Assembly (NCBI GenBank): GCA_030837345.1
Contig: JAUPKQ010000023.1
Location: forward strand, 1 to 47,754
Source: Actinomycetota bacterium
Lineage (GTDB): Bacteria; Actinomycetota; Actinomycetes; Actinomycetales; Kineosporiaceae
DNA: 47,754 nt
Reading direction: 5' to 3'
Each line of letters begins with the position of its first letter. The stretch's first letter is position 1. The notes under the pieces were generated by a model, which saw only the letters and a program-made list of their open reading frames with translations, did not search any database and was not told where the DNA came from. Position numbers and translations under genes: made by a program. Shown one piece after another: positions 26,387 to 35,017 of this stretch.

Positions 26387-26412
26387 CGAAACGAACGAAA
26401 CAGTTGCGAAAC
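26387..26412. promoter_or_regulatory. CGAAAC repeat operator region
   Basis: Three CGAAAC copies (26387-26392, 26396-26401, 26407-26412) lie between the binding-protein promoter and its start codon. The last forms an imperfect palindrome CAGTTGCGAAACAG. The position, downstream of the expected transcript start, fits repression by the divergent LacI protein. Confidence 0.5.
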
Positions 26413-26429
26413 AGATGGGTAGCGGTGAG

Positions 26430-26458
26430 ACTGTAGACGTCACTCACCCGGGCGTCAA
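26430..26458 (-). promoter_or_regulatory. promoter of the ABC-GH39 operon
   Basis: On the minus strand TTGACG and TACAGT are separated by exactly 17 bp. The leader is about 50 nt and contains the CGAAAC repeats. Confidence 0.7.
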
Positions 26459-26498
26459 TGGAAGGGCGCGACCTCGTTCAGGTCGGCTTCCGGGGGCA

Positions 26499-26545
26499 TT
26501 GGTTGCGCAGGGGTCTCGGGGGTAGACTCGCAACACGTTTCGAAA
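26499..26545 (+). promoter_or_regulatory. promoter and TTTCGAAA operator of the second LacI gene
   Basis: TTGGTT (26499-26504) and TAGACT (26523-26528) with an 18-bp spacer form a plausible promoter. TTTCGAAA (26538-26545) covers the expected transcript start, as expected for autorepression. The core is the same as at 19236-19243. Confidence 0.5.
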
Positions 26546-26558
26546 AGGGGAGGTGGGT

Positions 26559-27605
26559 GTGGCGGGTCGTTCGTCATCCCAACGAGTCACGATGGACGAC
26601 GTCGCGCGTGCGGTGGGCGTGTCCAAGGGAACGGTGTCCAAGGCTCTCAACGGCCGCAGCGACGTCGCCGAGGAGACCCGGAACCGCATCCTGGCGGCGA
26701 TCGAGGAACTCGGCTACCGGCCGACGACCATGGGGTGGGAACCTCCGCGGTTGCGGAGCCTCGTGGCCGTCGTCGACGTGCTCGAATCGCCCTACATGAT
26801 CAACGTTCTCCAGGGGATCCTGGCGGCGGCGACCTCGGCGCAGGCCAACCTGATCGTCCGGCTGGCACCCGATCGCGCGGTGCGCGTCACGAAGGCCGCC
26901 GCGCGGGCCTGGGTGGCGGAGCAGATGGACTCGGGCGTCGTCGGGATCATCGGGGTGACGCTGGCCCAGCCGGACGCGGTGCTGCAGGCGGCCCAGGAGC
27001 GCGGCCTGCCGTTCGTCATGGTGGACCCGGTGGACACCCAGGAGTCCCGGATCGTCAGCATCGGTTCGACCAACTGGGCCGGTGGGAACAAGGCGGCCGA
27101 ACACCTCCTCGAACTCGGCCACCGGCGGATCGCGTGGCTCGGTGGGCCCGCCACCTCCGCGGCGGCCTGCGAGCGGTTCCACGGTTACCGGGCTGCCCTC
27201 GACTCCGTGGGCATCGAACTGGACCGGACCCTCGTACGCCGGGACTGGTTCTCCGTCGAGACGGGGCTCACCCACGCCCGTGAACTCCTGGTTCTCCCCG
27301 ATCCCCCCACGGCCATCGTCGCCGGGGACGACGAGATCGCCGTGGGGGTCCTGGCCGCCGCCCGGGAGCTGGGCGTTCCCGTGCCGGAGCGTCTGAGCGT
27401 CGTCGGTTTCGACGACACCCCCCAGGCCCTGTGGAGCACCCCGCGGTTGACGTCGGTCCACCAGCCGCTCCGGGGAATGGGACGGATGGCCGTCGAGACC
27501 GTCCTCGCCCTGTCCGAGGGCATCCAGCCCGCGTCCCGGCACATTCAGCTGGCGACCACGCTGTCCGTCCGCGACTCCACGGCGATCGCCCCGCCGAAGG
27601 CCTGA
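26559..27605 (+). CDS. LacI family transcriptional regulator
   Basis: 348-aa LacI/GalR protein. The helix-turn-helix VTMDDVARAVGVSKGTVSKALNG is at the N-terminus, the LSVVGFDDTPQALWSTPRLTSVHQPL segment near the C-terminus. It is divergent from the ABC-GH39 operon and presumably its repressor. Two in-frame GTG codons exist at 26553 and 26559; GGGGAGG (26547-26553) overlaps the first, so the second, 5 nt after the Shine-Dalgarno, is preferred. It converges on the PadR gene with 64 bp between stops and no clear terminator. Confidence 0.87.
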   Translation: MAGRSSSQRVTMDDVARAVGVSKGTVSKALNGRSDVAEETRNRILAAIEELGYRPTTMGWEPPRLRSLVAVVDVLESPYMINVLQGILAAATSAQANLIVRLAPDRAVRVTKAAARAWVAEQMDSGVVGIIGVTLAQPDAVLQAAQERGLPFVMVDPVDTQESRIVSIGSTNWAGGNKAAEHLLELGHRRIAWLGGPATSAAACERFHGYRAALDSVGIELDRTLVRRDWFSVETGLTHARELLVLPDPPTAIVAGDDEIAVGVLAAARELGVPVPERLSVVGFDDTPQALWSTPRLTSVHQPLRGMGRMAVETVLALSEGIQPASRHIQLATTLSVRDSTAIAPPKA

Positions 27606-27669
27606 GGGACGCCGCCGCGCCGTCAGACCGCCGGCTCCGGGACACGGCACTGCCGCCGCAGGGCCGCCG

Positions 27670-28299
27670 TCATCGGGGTTCCTCCACGGCGTTCTTCCCG
27701 GCGATGGCGTCGGCCCCGGCCCCAGCCCCGGCGCGCAGTTCGTCGACGAACTCACCGAGCCAGCGCAGTTCGCCCTCGATCAGGTGGCGGGCCCGGCGGG
27801 ACAGGGCGAGCCGGTGGGACGGGCAGCCGGATCCGACGAGGAACTCCTCGAGCTTCCCCCAGCCGTCGGCCCGCTCGCGCAGGGTCTCCGCGTAGCTCTC
27901 CAGGGCCGCGACCGCCTCCTGCGGATCGGTGAGATCGACGTTGTAGGTGGCGATGTCGATCGCCCAGTGCGGGTACTCGGGGATCGCCAGCAGGGAGAGC
28001 ACGCCGTCCGAGACGGTCCGTCGTCCCGCTTCGGTGATCGAGTAGACGCGCCGCATCCGCCCGCCCACCGGCTCCTCGCGCACCTCGACCAGCCCCCGGT
28101 CCTCCAGGGCGTGCAGCTGCTTGTAGATCGTCGACTGGGACAGGTCGGTCCAGGTGCGCATCTCCCGGTAGTTGACCTCCTTGGTGATCTCCCAGGGGTG
28201 TTTCGGGCCCTCCGCCAGCAGACCGAGAAGGGCGACATCCGCCGGACGCACCGGCCCGGCCGGGTTCTCTTCATATTCCACAGCGAGAGTATTACACAT
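27670..28299 (-). CDS. PadR family transcriptional regulator
   Basis: 209-aa PadR-type repressor: an N-terminal winged helix (VALLGLLAEGPKHPWEITKEV ... LSQSTIYKQLHALEDRGLVEVREE ... RRVYSITEAGRR) and a C-terminal helical dimerisation domain (about 105-195), ending in an Ala/Gly-rich tail. It lies immediately downstream of the FadA/FadB-like pair, same strand. A 14-bp inverted repeat covers its 5' end. The ATG at 28299 lies inside that repeat without a Shine-Dalgarno; an in-frame GTG at 28281, 7 nt after a TAATAC hexamer, would give a leaderless start and 203 aa. Members of the family respond to phenolic acids, drugs or other ligands; the ligand here is unknown. Confidence 0.85.
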   Translation of the reverse strand: MCNTLAVEYEENPAGPVRPADVALLGLLAEGPKHPWEITKEVNYREMRTWTDLSQSTIYKQLHALEDRGLVEVREEPVGGRMRRVYSITEAGRRTVSDGVLSLLAIPEYPHWAIDIATYNVDLTDPQEAVAALESYAETLRERADGWGKLEEFLVGSGCPSHRLALSRRARHLIEGELRWLGEFVDELRAGAGAGADAIAGKNAVEEPR

Positions 28300-28312
28300 G
28301 TGGAATATGAAG
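28269..28312. promoter_or_regulatory. 14-bp inverted repeat, probable PadR operator
   Basis: CTTCATATTCCACA (28269-28282) and TGTGGAATATGAAG (28299-28312) are perfect inverse copies, 16 bp apart. It is AT-rich in a GC-rich region, typical of PadR sites, and lies between the fadB-like stop and the padR coding region, so autoregulation is likely. It is not upstream of the fadA-like gene. Confidence 0.7.
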
Positions 28313-28329
28313 CCGGGTGGAGAGGATCA

Positions 28330-30234
28330 CTACGTGGACCTGAGGGTGAAGCCGCCTCCGCTCTCCGCGAGGGCGACGACGGCGGGCGGGGGAGCGAACC
28401 GCTCGCCGTACCGTTCCGCGAGTTCGCGGGCCCGGGCGGCGAAGCCCGCCGGACCCGACGGGTACCCCGTGGTCTGGTACCCCATGGCCTGATACCCCGT
28501 GACGTACTGGAGGGCCCCTCCGGTCCACCCCGGGTACCCCGTGCCGAGGATCGAGCCGAGGTTCGCGTCCCCGACCGACGTGAGGAGACCGTCGGTGAGG
28601 CAGCGGACGGCCTCGATCGCCTCGCTGACGAGCAGCCTCTCGATCAGATCGGCGAGAGGGCCCGTGAAGGGTACGTCGGCCCGGCGCCCCTGGCCGAAGT
28701 GCTCCTCCAGGCCTGGCCAGAGCCGCCCCCGGACGTCGTCGGCATAGTCGTAGAAGCCCGCGCCTCCCGCCCGCCCGGTCCGGCCGAACTCCTCCGTCAT
28801 CCGTTCGAGGACGTCGTCGGCGCGGTGACGGGCCAGGCCGATCTCGTCCAGCAGGACGAGCAGGGGGAGGGAATACCCCGCCTGGCCGCTCGCCTGCTCG
28901 ACGGACGCCGGCGCGACGCCGTCGGTGAGCATCGCCATCCCCTCGGCGATCCTGGCCCGGAGCAACCTGCCGGTGAAGGACCCCCGGCCCCCGGTGACGA
29001 CGATCGGGGTCCGGCGCAGGGGCCGGATGGTGGCGAGAGCGCGCGCGAGCGCACCGTCACTCGTCGCCTCGCCCCGGACGACCTCGACGAGCGGCATGCG
29101 GGCGAGGGGCGGGGGGAAGCGCAGTTCGACGGTGTCCTCGGTGGCGGTGGGCACCCGGTCGGAGGAGGTGTTCACGACGGCGTCGGCCTCGTCGGGGCCG
29201 TCCTTGAGGACGACGTCGATGCCCGCCGTGGTGAGCAGGCCGGTGATCGCCGCGGCCGTCGTCCCCGTGCCGCGGACGGCGATCCGGCCGGTCGGGGGGC
29301 GGTCCGTCACGAGCCCTCGGTCCGAGCGTGCCGCGGGGAGGTCGACGAAGAACGCCTGGATCATGTTCTTGGAGATCTGGCCGCAGGCGAGGTCGACGAA
29401 GTAGCGGCTCTCGATCGTGAAGGCGGTGTCGAGATCGACCTGGGCCCCTTCGACGGCGGCGGCGAGGATGTGGCGCGGGGCCGGGTACGGCGCCCCCTTG
29501 AGCTGGGCGCGCAGGGTCGCCGGGAACGTCGGCAGCACGGCGGCGAGGGCCGGTGAGGACGGGGTCCCGCCGGGCACGCGGTACCCCGTGGAGTCCCAGG
29601 GCTGGGTGACGTCGGGGTTCGCCGCGATCCAGTCGCGGGCCCGGGGCACCAGATCGTCCCGCGTGCCGACGAGTTCGTGCACCAGGCCGATCTCCAGGGC
29701 CCGGGCCGGGCGGTGGCGCTGGCCGCGCAGCAGCACCTCCGTCAGGGCGGTGGACAGTCCGAGCAGCCGCACGGTGCGGACGACGCCGCCGCCGCCCGGC
29801 AACAGGCCGAGGGTCACCTCCGGCAGGCCGATCTCGATCGCCGGGTCGGCGACGGCGATCCGGTGGTGGCACGCGAGGGCGATCTCCAGCCCTCCGCCCA
29901 GGGCCGAGCCGCCCAGGGCCGCCACGATCGGGCGGCCGAACGTCTCCAGGCGCCGGAGCTGCGTCTTGACGCGGGTGACCGAGACCATGATCTCGTCAGC
30001 CTGGGCGGGGATCGCCCGGACGAGCCTGTCGAGGTCCGCCCCCGCGAAGAAGGTCCTCTTCCCCGAGGTGAGAACCACCCCGCTGATGCGGTCGCGGGCG
30101 GCCTCCAAGCGGTCGAGGACTCCTTCCATCGCCGTGGCGTAGGTGTCGTCGACGGTGTTGGCGGACCGCGAGGGATCGTCGAAGGTGAGGACGACGACGC
30201 CGTCGGGGTCTTGTTGCCAGCGGATCGCGTTCAA
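28330..30234 (-). CDS. FadB-like protein: intact enoyl-CoA hydratase, degenerate 3-hydroxyacyl-CoA dehydrogenase
   Basis: 634 aa, against about 710-720 for actinobacterial FadB. The N-terminal crotonase domain (1-310) is intact, with catalytic Glu117 (ALGGGLE) and Glu139 ([16 protein letters not shown]). The dehydrogenase part is altered: the nucleotide loop GAGMMGAGIA is GTGTTAAAI (322-330), some 80-90 residues of the NAD domain are missing after VVLKD (345), the catalytic HFFSPV is RFPPPL (Arg372 for His), and the conserved Asn of VVND is Thr414. MPLVEV and the C-terminal helical domain remain. So hydration of enoyl-CoA is expected but NAD-dependent oxidation is not. TTG start overlapping the fadA-like stop (TTGA). 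A GYQ/GYP repeat lies near residue 580. Confidence 0.85.
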   Translation of the reverse strand: MNAIRWQQDPDGVVVLTFDDPSRSANTVDDTYATAMEGVLDRLEAARDRISGVVLTSGKRTFFAGADLDRLVRAIPAQADEIMVSVTRVKTQLRRLETFGRPIVAALGGSALGGGLEIALACHHRIAVADPAIEIGLPEVTLGLLPGGGGVVRTVRLLGLSTALTEVLLRGQRHRPARALEIGLVHELVGTRDDLVPRARDWIAANPDVTQPWDSTGYRVPGGTPSSPALAAVLPTFPATLRAQLKGAPYPAPRHILAAAVEGAQVDLDTAFTIESRYFVDLACGQISKNMIQAFFVDLPAARSDRGLVTDRPPTGRIAVRGTGTTAAAITGLLTTAGIDVVLKDGPDEADAVVNTSSDRVPTATEDTVELRFPPPLARMPLVEVVRGEATSDGALARALATIRPLRRTPIVVTGGRGSFTGRLLRARIAEGMAMLTDGVAPASVEQASGQAGYSLPLLVLLDEIGLARHRADDVLERMTEEFGRTGRAGGAGFYDYADDVRGRLWPGLEEHFGQGRRADVPFTGPLADLIERLLVSEAIEAVRCLTDGLLTSVGDANLGSILGTGYPGWTGGALQYVTGYQAMGYQTTGYPSGPAGFAARARELAERYGERFAPPPAVVALAESGGGFTLRST

Positions 30235-31445
30235 AGCCGCTCCAGGATCGTCGCGACGCCCATGCCGGCACCGGCGCTGAGGGTGACGAGACCGTGGCGC
30301 AGCTTCCGGCGTTCCAGTTCGTCGAGGAGAGTGCCGAGGATCATCGCCCCCGCCGCGCCGGGCGGATGCCCCATGGCGATCGCCCCTCCGTTGACGTTGA
30401 CGCGGTCGGCCTCGATCCGGAGGTCGTGCATGAACCGGAGCGGGACGGCGGCGAACACCTCGTCGACCTCGACGAGATCGAGGTCGTCGACGGTGAGGTG
30501 CGCCGCGGTGAGGACCTTCCGTGTGGCCGGGGAGGACCCGGTCAGCATGATCGTCGGATCGGCGCCGGACACCGCCGCGGCGACGACGCGGGCGCGGGGG
30601 GTGAGCCCGGCGGCCCTCCCGGCGGCCTCGCTGCCGACGATCACCAGCGCCGCGCCGTCCACGACGCCCGCGGAGTTTCCGGCCGTGTGGACGTGCTCGA
30701 CGCGCTCCACCCAGTGGTACCGCTGGAGAGCGACCGCGTCGAACCCGCCGTCCCGGCCGATCCTGGCGAAGGACGGCGGGAGCCCGGCGAGGGAGTCCGG
30801 GGTGGTTCCCGGCCGCACCTGCTCGTCGCGGTCGAGGACCGGGAGCCCGGCCCGGTCGAGGACCGGGACCACCGACCGGGCGAAGTACCCGCCCGCCCAG
30901 GCCGCCGACGCCCGGGTCCGTGACCGGGTCGCGTAGGCGTCGACGTCGTCCCGGGTGAGGCCTCCGGCCGTCGCGAGGAGGTCGGCGCCGATGCCCTGGG
31001 GGACGAAACCGGTGGCGAGGTTGGTCTCGGGGTCGTTCGCCCAGGCGGAGCCGTCGGCGCCTGCCGGCACCCGTGACATCGACTCGACGCCCCCGGCGAG
31101 CACGAGGTTTTCCCAGCCGCTCCGCACCTTGGCGGCGGCGAGGTTCACGGCCTCCAGACCCGAGGCGGACAACCGGTTGATCTGCACGCCCGTCACGGTG
31201 TCGGGCAGCCCGGCTGCGAGCGCCGCCGTCCTCGCGAGGTCACCTCCCTGGTCGCCGACGGGGGTGACGACCCCGAGGACGACGTCGTCGATCGCGGCGG
31301 GGTCGAGGCCCGGGTGGCGGCGGCGCAGCTCGCCGACGAGCCCGATGACGAGGGAGATCGGTTTGATGCCGTGCAGAGCCCCTGAGTCCCTGCCCCTGCC
31401 CCTCGGCGTGCGGACGGCGTCGAAGACGAACGCCTCGGTCGGCAT
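30231..31445 (-). CDS. FadA-like thiolase homologue lacking both catalytic cysteines
   Basis: 404 aa, full length and close to actinobacterial FadA over most of its sequence ([50 protein letters not shown]). The nucleophile motif [12 protein letters not shown] reads [12 protein letters not shown], Ser93 replacing Cys (codon TCC at 31167-31169, minus strand). NEAF is DEVF (328-331). The second catalytic Cys in LCIGGGMG is Ser390 (LSAGAGMG). His360 of GHP is kept, but PLGATG is PPGAAG. Ordinary thiolysis is therefore unlikely. GGGAGGA precedes the ATG. Translationally coupled to the FadB-like gene, which suggests a complex. No frameshift or stop interrupts it. Confidence 0.88.
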   Translation of the reverse strand: MPTEAFVFDAVRTPRGRGRDSGALHGIKPISLVIGLVGELRRRHPGLDPAAIDDVVLGVVTPVGDQGGDLARTAALAAGLPDTVTGVQINRLSASGLEAVNLAAAKVRSGWENLVLAGGVESMSRVPAGADGSAWANDPETNLATGFVPQGIGADLLATAGGLTRDDVDAYATRSRTRASAAWAGGYFARSVVPVLDRAGLPVLDRDEQVRPGTTPDSLAGLPPSFARIGRDGGFDAVALQRYHWVERVEHVHTAGNSAGVVDGAALVIVGSEAAGRAAGLTPRARVVAAAVSGADPTIMLTGSSPATRKVLTAAHLTVDDLDLVEVDEVFAAVPLRFMHDLRIEADRVNVNGGAIAMGHPPGAAGAMILGTLLDELERRKLRHGLVTLSAGAGMGVATILERL

Positions 31446-31569
31446 GGGCTTCCTCCCGGAGAAAGCGGCTACGGGCTGAGGTTCCCCGTTCACTCTCCGG
31501 GGCCTTCCGGTCCCTGTCAACAACCGCCGTCAGCACGCGGCGCCGGGCCTGGCGTGGCACGATCGGGTC

Positions 31570-31953
31570 GTGCCAGCGCGCCGGAGGATCGATCCCGCCG
31601 CCGGGAGCGCGGCGCTGCGTGCCTGGGCGGCGGATCCGGAGGGTGCCGCGAGAGCGACCACGGCGATGGCCGTGCGCTGGTCGCTGGAGGAGCTGGCAGC
31701 CCACCACCCGGGTCCGACGTGCGAGGTCCGGGTGCCGCCGTTCGGCGTCGTCCAGTGCCTCGCCGGTCCCCGGCACACGCGGGGGACCCCGCCCAACGTC
31801 GTCGAGACGAATCCGTCGACCTGGCTGGAGCTCGTGACCGGCCGCGCGAACTGGGCGGACGCCGTCCTCTCCGGGCGCGTCGCCGCCAGCGGTGAGCGGT
31901 CGGATCTGTCGGGGCTGCTCCCGCTGGTCCCGGTGCGGCCTGTGTCAGACTGA
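31570..31953 (+). CDS. sterol carrier (SCP2-like) family protein
   Basis: 127-aa small protein of the actinobacterial sterol-carrier-like family often found next to purF. It has the [37 protein letters not shown] core near the middle and ends with [17 protein letters not shown]. These proteins resemble the SCP2 lipid-binding fold, but the biochemical role is not established. GTG start. It ends 4 bp before the purF start, so the two are probably cotranscribed. Although it sits beside a fatty-acid-type operon, its conserved partner is purF. Confidence 0.75.
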   Translation: MPARRRIDPAAGSAALRAWAADPEGAARATTAMAVRWSLEELAAHHPGPTCEVRVPPFGVVQCLAGPRHTRGTPPNVVETNPSTWLELVTGRANWADAVLSGRVAASGERSDLSGLLPLVPVRPVSD

Positions 31954-31957
31954 GGCC

Positions 31958-33529
31958 GTGGCTCGTGGTGACGGTCGGCTCTCCCATGACCTCCTACCCG
32001 GTGAGAAAGGTCCCAAGGACGCCTGTGGCGTCTTCGGGGTCTGGGCGCCGGGCGAAGAGGTCGCCAAACTCAGCTACTACGGGCTGTACGCCCTGCAGCA
32101 CCGCGGGCAGGAGGCAGCCGGCATCGCGGTCAGCAACGGCAGGAAGATCCTCGTCTACAAGGACATGGGTCTGGTCTCGCAGGTCTTCGACGAGTCGGCC
32201 CTGAGCTCCCTCTCCGGATCCGTCGCGATCGGGCACTGCCGCTACTCCACGACGGGTGGCTCCACCTGGGAGAACGCGCAGCCGACGCTCGGCGCCACGG
32301 CGACCGGCACTGTCGCTCTCGCGCACAACGGAAACCTGACGAACCCGCGTGCGCTTCGCGACCTGGTCGCCGAGCGGTACGGCGAGGGCGCGTCGGGCGA
32401 GCTGGCCCGAGGGAACACGACGGACACCGCTCTGATCACCGCACTGTTCGCCGGGGACACCGACCACACCCTCGAAGCGACCGCCTCGGAGGTTCTCCCG
32501 CAGCTCCGGGGTGCGTTCAGCCTCGTCTTCATGGACGAGACCACCCTCTACGGCGCCAGGGACCATCGCGGGATCCGGCCCCTGGTCCTCGGGCGGCTCG
32601 ACCGCGGCTGGGTGATCGCCAGCGAGACGGCGGCCCTCGACATTGTCGGCGCGTCCTTCGTGCGCGAGATCGAGCCGGGGGAGCTCGTCGCCATCGACGA
32701 GTCCGGCCTGCGCTCCTCACGGTTCGCGGAGGCGCAGCCGACCGGATGCGTCTTCGAGTACGTGTACCTCGCGCGGCCCGACACGACGATCAGTGGACGC
32801 GTCGTCCACACCGCACGGGTCGAGATGGGGCGCAGGCTCGCCCGCGAACACCGTGTCGACGCCGACCTCGTCATCCCGGTCCCCGAGTCCGGGACTCCGG
32901 CGGCCGTCGGTTACGCGGCCGAGTCGGGGATCCCGTACGGACAAGGCCTGGTGAAGAACGCCTATGTCGGCCGGACCTTCATCCAGCCGAGCCAGACGAT
33001 CCGCCAGCTCGGGATCCGGCTGAAGCTCAACCCGCTGCGCGAGGTGATCCGGGGCAAGCGGCTCGTCGTCGTCGACGACTCGATCGTCCGGGGCAATACC
33101 CAGCGGGCGCTGGTGCGGATGCTCCGGGAGGCCGGGGCGGCCGAGGTCCACGTCCGGATCTCGTCGGCGCCGGTCACCTGGCCGTGCTTCTACGGCATCG
33201 ACTTCGCGACCCGGGCCGAACTGATCGCGACCGGGCTCGGCGTCGATGAGGTCCGGGCGAGCATCGGTGCCGACTCCCTCGGCTACATCTCGCTGGAGGC
33301 GATGGTCACCGCGACGGCCCAGCCGCGTTCGGCACTGTGCCTCGCCTGTTTCACCGGGGAGTACCCGGTGCCGGTGCCGGAGGCCGGTCTCGGGAAGCAC
33401 TCCCTGGAGCAGACCGAACTCCCCCTCGACGGCCCCTGCGTCCCCGCCGACGTCCGCGTCACCCAGGACGTCGACGGAGTGGCCGCCGGACTGCCCGGCG
33501 GTGCCGAGGACGCCCTGACCCGCCCCTGA
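31958..33529 (+). CDS. purF: amidophosphoribosyltransferase
   Basis: 523-aa PurF, the first committed step of purine synthesis, making phosphoribosylamine from PRPP and glutamine. After a propeptide the N-terminal nucleophile is Cys23 (DACGVFGVW), followed by the glutaminase site (HRGQEAAGI, HCRYSTTG, HNGNLTN). The PRPP loop is VVVDDSIVRGNT. Four cysteines for a [4Fe-4S] cluster are seen: GCVFEYVYLARPD, WPCFYGID and LCLACFTGEYP. The GTG is chosen because it follows the SCP2-like stop and fits the family N-terminus; the open frame extends upstream. purM follows 103 bp later. Confidence 0.96.
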   Translation: MARGDGRLSHDLLPGEKGPKDACGVFGVWAPGEEVAKLSYYGLYALQHRGQEAAGIAVSNGRKILVYKDMGLVSQVFDESALSSLSGSVAIGHCRYSTTGGSTWENAQPTLGATATGTVALAHNGNLTNPRALRDLVAERYGEGASGELARGNTTDTALITALFAGDTDHTLEATASEVLPQLRGAFSLVFMDETTLYGARDHRGIRPLVLGRLDRGWVIASETAALDIVGASFVREIEPGELVAIDESGLRSSRFAEAQPTGCVFEYVYLARPDTTISGRVVHTARVEMGRRLAREHRVDADLVIPVPESGTPAAVGYAAESGIPYGQGLVKNAYVGRTFIQPSQTIRQLGIRLKLNPLREVIRGKRLVVVDDSIVRGNTQRALVRMLREAGAAEVHVRISSAPVTWPCFYGIDFATRAELIATGLGVDEVRASIGADSLGYISLEAMVTATAQPRSALCLACFTGEYPVPVPEAGLGKHSLEQTELPLDGPCVPADVRVTQDVDGVAAGLPGGAEDALTRP

Positions 33530-33632
33530 CCCGCAGCCCGCCTCGGGCCAGGCCACGGGTCAGGCCCTGGGCCAGGCCACGGCGGGGCCCGCGATGCCGG
33601 AGCTCCGGCGTCCAGTCGGTAGATTGGCGCCC

Positions 33633-34736
33633 GTGCAGCCCGTGACGTACGCAGGTTCCGGTGTCGATGTCGAAGCGGGTGACCGAGCCGTCCTTCTCAT
33701 GAAGGCCGCCGTCGCCCGCACCCACGGCCCGGAGGTGATCGGGGGGATCGGCGGGTTCGCGGGGCTCTTCGACGCCTCGGCCCTCACCGCCTACCGGCGC
33801 CCTCTGCTCGCGACGTCCACGGACGGCGTGGGAACCAAGGTCGCGGTCGCGCAGGCCCTCGACAAGCACGACACGATCGGGTTCGACCTCGTCGCGATGG
33901 TCGTCGACGACATCGTCGTGTGCGGGGCCCGTCCGCTGTTCATGACCGACTACATCGCCTGCGGCCGGGTCGTCCCCGAGCGGATCGCCGCGCTCGTCGC
34001 CGGGATCGCGGCGGCCTGCGAGCAGGCGGGCTGCGCCCTGACGGGCGGGGAGACCGCCGAACACCCCGGGCTTCTCGGGCCGGACGAGTACGACGTCGCC
34101 GGTGCCGCCGTCGGTGTCGTCGAGGCCGACGACCTCCTCGGGCCTCACCGGGTCCGGGCCGGGGACGTCGTCCTCGGCATGGCGTCGAGCGGGCTCCACA
34201 GCAACGGTTACTCCCTGGTGCGGCACGTGCTGGAGGCCGCCGGGTGGACCTATGACCGGCAGGTCGACGAGCTCGGCCGGACGATCGGTGAGGAGCTCCT
34301 CGAACCGACCCGGGTGTACGCGGCGGACATCGTCGATCTCGCCTCCTTCTCCGGCCCGGCGCTGCATGCCGTGTCGCACGTCACAGGGGGCGGCCTCGCC
34401 GCCAATCTCGCCAGGGTCCTGCCGGTGGATCTCGAAGCGGTCATCGACCGTGCGACGTGGTCCCCGGCCCCGATCTTTGAGATCGTCGCCCGGCTCGGCG
34501 CCGTCCCCAGGGCCGATCTGGAGCGCACCCTGAACCTCGGCGTCGGCATGGTGGCCGTCGTCGAGGCCGATCACGCGGAGGCTGCGATCTCGCACCTGGC
34601 CGGCCGGGGAGTCCACGCCTGGGTCCTCGGAGACGTCGCCGCTGCCCGCCCCGAACTCGCCGGAGACGTCACCCAGGGGGTCAAGGGCGTGGACGGCGGA
34701 GCCGTGCGGCTCGTCGGCCGCCACCTGGACCGCTAG
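33633..34736 (+). CDS. purM: phosphoribosylformylglycinamidine cyclo-ligase
   Basis: 367-aa AIR synthetase, which closes the imidazole ring with ATP. Landmarks: TYAGSGVDVEAGDRAV at the N-terminus, GGFAGLFD, TSTDGVGTK near residue 65, MVVDDIVVCGARPLFMTDY, LTGGETAEHPG and GLHSNGYSL. The usual length supports the GTG at 33633 rather than the ORF start 39 nt upstream. A TAGATT hexamer (33620-33625) stands 7 nt before the GTG with no Shine-Dalgarno, suggesting a leaderless transcript in addition to any read-through from purF. Confidence 0.95.
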   Translation: MQPVTYAGSGVDVEAGDRAVLLMKAAVARTHGPEVIGGIGGFAGLFDASALTAYRRPLLATSTDGVGTKVAVAQALDKHDTIGFDLVAMVVDDIVVCGARPLFMTDYIACGRVVPERIAALVAGIAAACEQAGCALTGGETAEHPGLLGPDEYDVAGAAVGVVEADDLLGPHRVRAGDVVLGMASSGLHSNGYSLVRHVLEAAGWTYDRQVDELGRTIGEELLEPTRVYAADIVDLASFSGPALHAVSHVTGGGLAANLARVLPVDLEAVIDRATWSPAPIFEIVARLGAVPRADLERTLNLGVGMVAVVEADHAEAAISHLAGRGVHAWVLGDVAAARPELAGDVTQGVKGVDGGAVRLVGRHLDR

Positions 34737-34750
34737 GCACACCAGACACA

Positions 34751-34783
34751 GATGGCCGTGCCGCAAGGAGCGGCACGGCCATC
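34751..34783. terminator. bidirectional terminator, purM/DUF3073
   Basis: A 14-bp perfect stem GATGGCCGTGCCGC (34751-34764) with its complement at 34770-34783 and a 5-nt loop lies between convergent genes. Confidence 0.8.
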
Positions 34784-34804
34784 ACGTGTGTGCGGTCGTA
34801 CGGA

Positions 34805-35017
34805 TCACTGGCTCCCGTTCGGAGCCCAGTCCGCATATTCGTCGTCATCTTCGCCCGCTGACTCGTCCTCGTCCAACTCCTCGAGGGTGTCGTCCACGGC
34901 GGTGCCGTTGGATCCGGCGAGCTCCCGTTGTAGGGCCGTGTAGTCGGTGCTCGGGCTGAAGTACTTCAGCTGCCGGGCAACCTTCTGCTGCTTGGCCTTC
35001 TGACGGCCGCGCCCCAT
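34805..35017 (-). CDS. DUF3073 family protein
   Basis: 70-aa conserved actinobacterial protein. The basic N-terminus MGRGRQKAKQQKVARQLKYFSP is the family signature; the middle TDYTALQREL is helical and the C-terminus is very acidic (LDEDESAGEDDDEYADW). Function unknown; the charge split suggests nucleic acid or protein binding. Its place beside purM and near bldC is conserved in many actinobacteria. GAGGGGG lies upstream of the ATG. The divergent gap 35018-35330 (313 bp) contains GTAACGATTAGGTAAC (two GTAAC copies, 35219-35234) and otherwise no gene. Confidence 0.9.
   Translation of the reverse strand: MGRGRQKAKQQKVARQLKYFSPSTDYTALQRELAGSNGTAVDDTLEELDEDESAGEDDDEYADWAPNGSQ

Noticed and set aside
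30231-31445. Interpretation of the fadA-like gene as a simple pseudogene
   Set aside because: Full length, uninterrupted, strong Shine-Dalgarno and kept overlap with its partner; changes concentrate at catalytic motifs, which random decay would not do.
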